From assembly GCF_022965755.1 (NCBI RefSeq), contig NZ_CP095187.1, forward strand, positions 3,757,001 to 3,821,000: DNA of 64,000 nucleotides. Reading direction: 5' to 3'. Both the position numbers and the translations under genes were made by a program. Positions 63,476 through 64,000 of the stretch are shown here, one piece after another. Numbering within the stretch: the first letter of the stretch is position 1; every line of letters starts with the position of its first letter. The notes under the pieces were generated by a model, which was not told the DNA's origin, made no database searches, and saw only the letters and a list, made by a program, of their open reading frames with translations. This DNA comes from Pseudoxanthomonas sp. F37 (lineage in GTDB: Bacteria > Pseudomonadota > Gammaproteobacteria > Xanthomonadales > Xanthomonadaceae).

Positions 63476-64000
63476 ATGATCGAATATGCACTGGCTGCCC
63501 TAGCGGGCATGGCCACCATCCTCTCTCCCTGCATCCTGCCCATCCTTCCCATCGTCCTGGCGACAGGTGCCGGAAAAGATCGGGTAACGCCCTTGTGGAT
63601 CATTGCCGGCTTCGTCGGCAGCTTTGCCGCCAGCGGCATCCTTTTGGGCGTTCTGGCGGCGTCTTCCGGGGAGCTTCAAGCAAGTATTCGCACCAGCTCG
63701 ATCGTAGTGCTGATGCTGGCCGGCCTGGCTTGCTTCTGGCCAACCCCCTTTGAGCGGTCAGTGGCATGGGTGCAAACGCAATGGCATCAGGTGAGGCCGG
63801 CCGGCCCTGGCTTGCTTCAAGCCAGCGGAAGGTCCGGCGCGCTGCTTGTTGGCGCTTCGCTTGGGCTGGCGTGGACGCCATGTGCGGGCCCCGTCCTTGC
63901 TTCGGTGCTTGCTTTGGCTGCGAGTTCGCAGTCACCCGCGAAAGCCAGCGGGATGCTTGGACTCTACGCAATCGGCGCCGGCATTCCGATGTTGCTGATT
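63476..64000 (+). CDS. CcdA/DsbD-like transmembrane thiol-electron carrier, 3' end outside window
   Basis: Starts at ATG 63476 (MIEYALAALAGMATILSPC) and is still open at the right edge after 175 residues. Hydrophobic helices carry the two membrane cysteines in LSPCILPILPIVLATGAG and AWTPCAGPVLASVLAL, the defining pair of CcdA/DsbD. These proteins move reducing power from cytoplasmic thioredoxin to periplasmic partners. Context with an Ohr peroxidase and a c-type cytochrome suggests delivery to envelope redox proteins or cytochrome maturation. Confidence 0.9.
   Translation, partial: MIEYALAALAGMATILSPCILPILPIVLATGAGKDRVTPLWIIAGFVGSFAASGILLGVLAASSGELQASIRTSSIVVLMLAGLACFWPTPFERSVAWVQTQWHQVRPAGPGLLQASGRSGALLVGASLGLAWTPCAGPVLASVLALAASSQSPAKASGMLGLYAIGAGIPMLLI

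Overview
The window is high-GC DNA with a gene set typical of Xanthomonadaceae (Lysobacterales), for example a Pseudoxanthomonas, Stenotrophomonas or Lysobacter relative. Pointers are the homodimeric E1 aceE, MaeB malic enzyme, a PiuC-type dioxygenase, MddA, a Grx/rhodanese fusion, Clp-like sites and several families of short palindromic repeats. This is inference from gene content, not a species call. I saw no rRNA, tRNA, CRISPR array, integrase or transposase.

Layout. 1-9260: aldehyde dehydrogenase (cut by the left edge), AdhP and a DUF779 protein; a LytS/LytTR-type two-component pair; polysaccharide deacetylase; arylamine N-acetyltransferase; exported proteins. 9300-16700: a large secreted discoidin/glycosidase-like protein behind a LacI-type operator, methanethiol S-methyltransferase, an alpha/beta hydrolase-LuxR fusion behind paired repeats, an HPP membrane protein, a PKHD dioxygenase and a DUF3817 protein. 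16800-19940: an accessory islet of partly lower GC. It holds a chimeric scar of aceE and DUF3817 fragments, an orphan gene, an Xre regulator with a palindromic operator, a YcaQ-like protein and a HicAB module. 20032-26265: aceE, then a PP2C phosphatase / anti-sigma-like kinase / two STAS partner-switching module.

26270-27500 is a low-GC patch encoding a small peptide with a double-glycine leader and, directly downstream, a CPBP-family membrane protein. I read this as a bacteriocin-like cassette. 27561-36155 is a C4-dicarboxylate unit: maeB, dctA, a hybrid sensor kinase, a LuxR-type regulator and a porin. The dctA and porin promoters share a 25-bp motif that fits a common operator. 36168-45558 is mostly core housekeeping (QEGLA protein, gltS, rsgA, alaA, grxD fusion, DUF924, amn) interspersed with REP-like palindromes.

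45673-49445 is a pair of amidohydrolase-like genes separated by five tandem 194-206 bp repeats. Each repeat copies the 5' end of the second gene, carries a palindromic repeat pair and encodes a mini-ORF overlapping the next by GTGA. The second gene lacks the metal-binding HxH and is frameshifted at a run of six G. 49461-53437: a diguanylate cyclase and a DegV protein share an intergenic region with two CRP/Clp-type sites. 53419-56122 is the glutathione-dependent formaldehyde detoxification operon frmR-frmA-fghA plus a monooxygenase-fold gene, with an FrmR-type operator. 56422-64000: an ABC-F protein with a structured leader, a two-component system, and a divergent redox-stress cluster (SDR, epoxide-hydrolase-like protein, cytochrome P460, Ohr, CcdA-like protein cut by the right edge).
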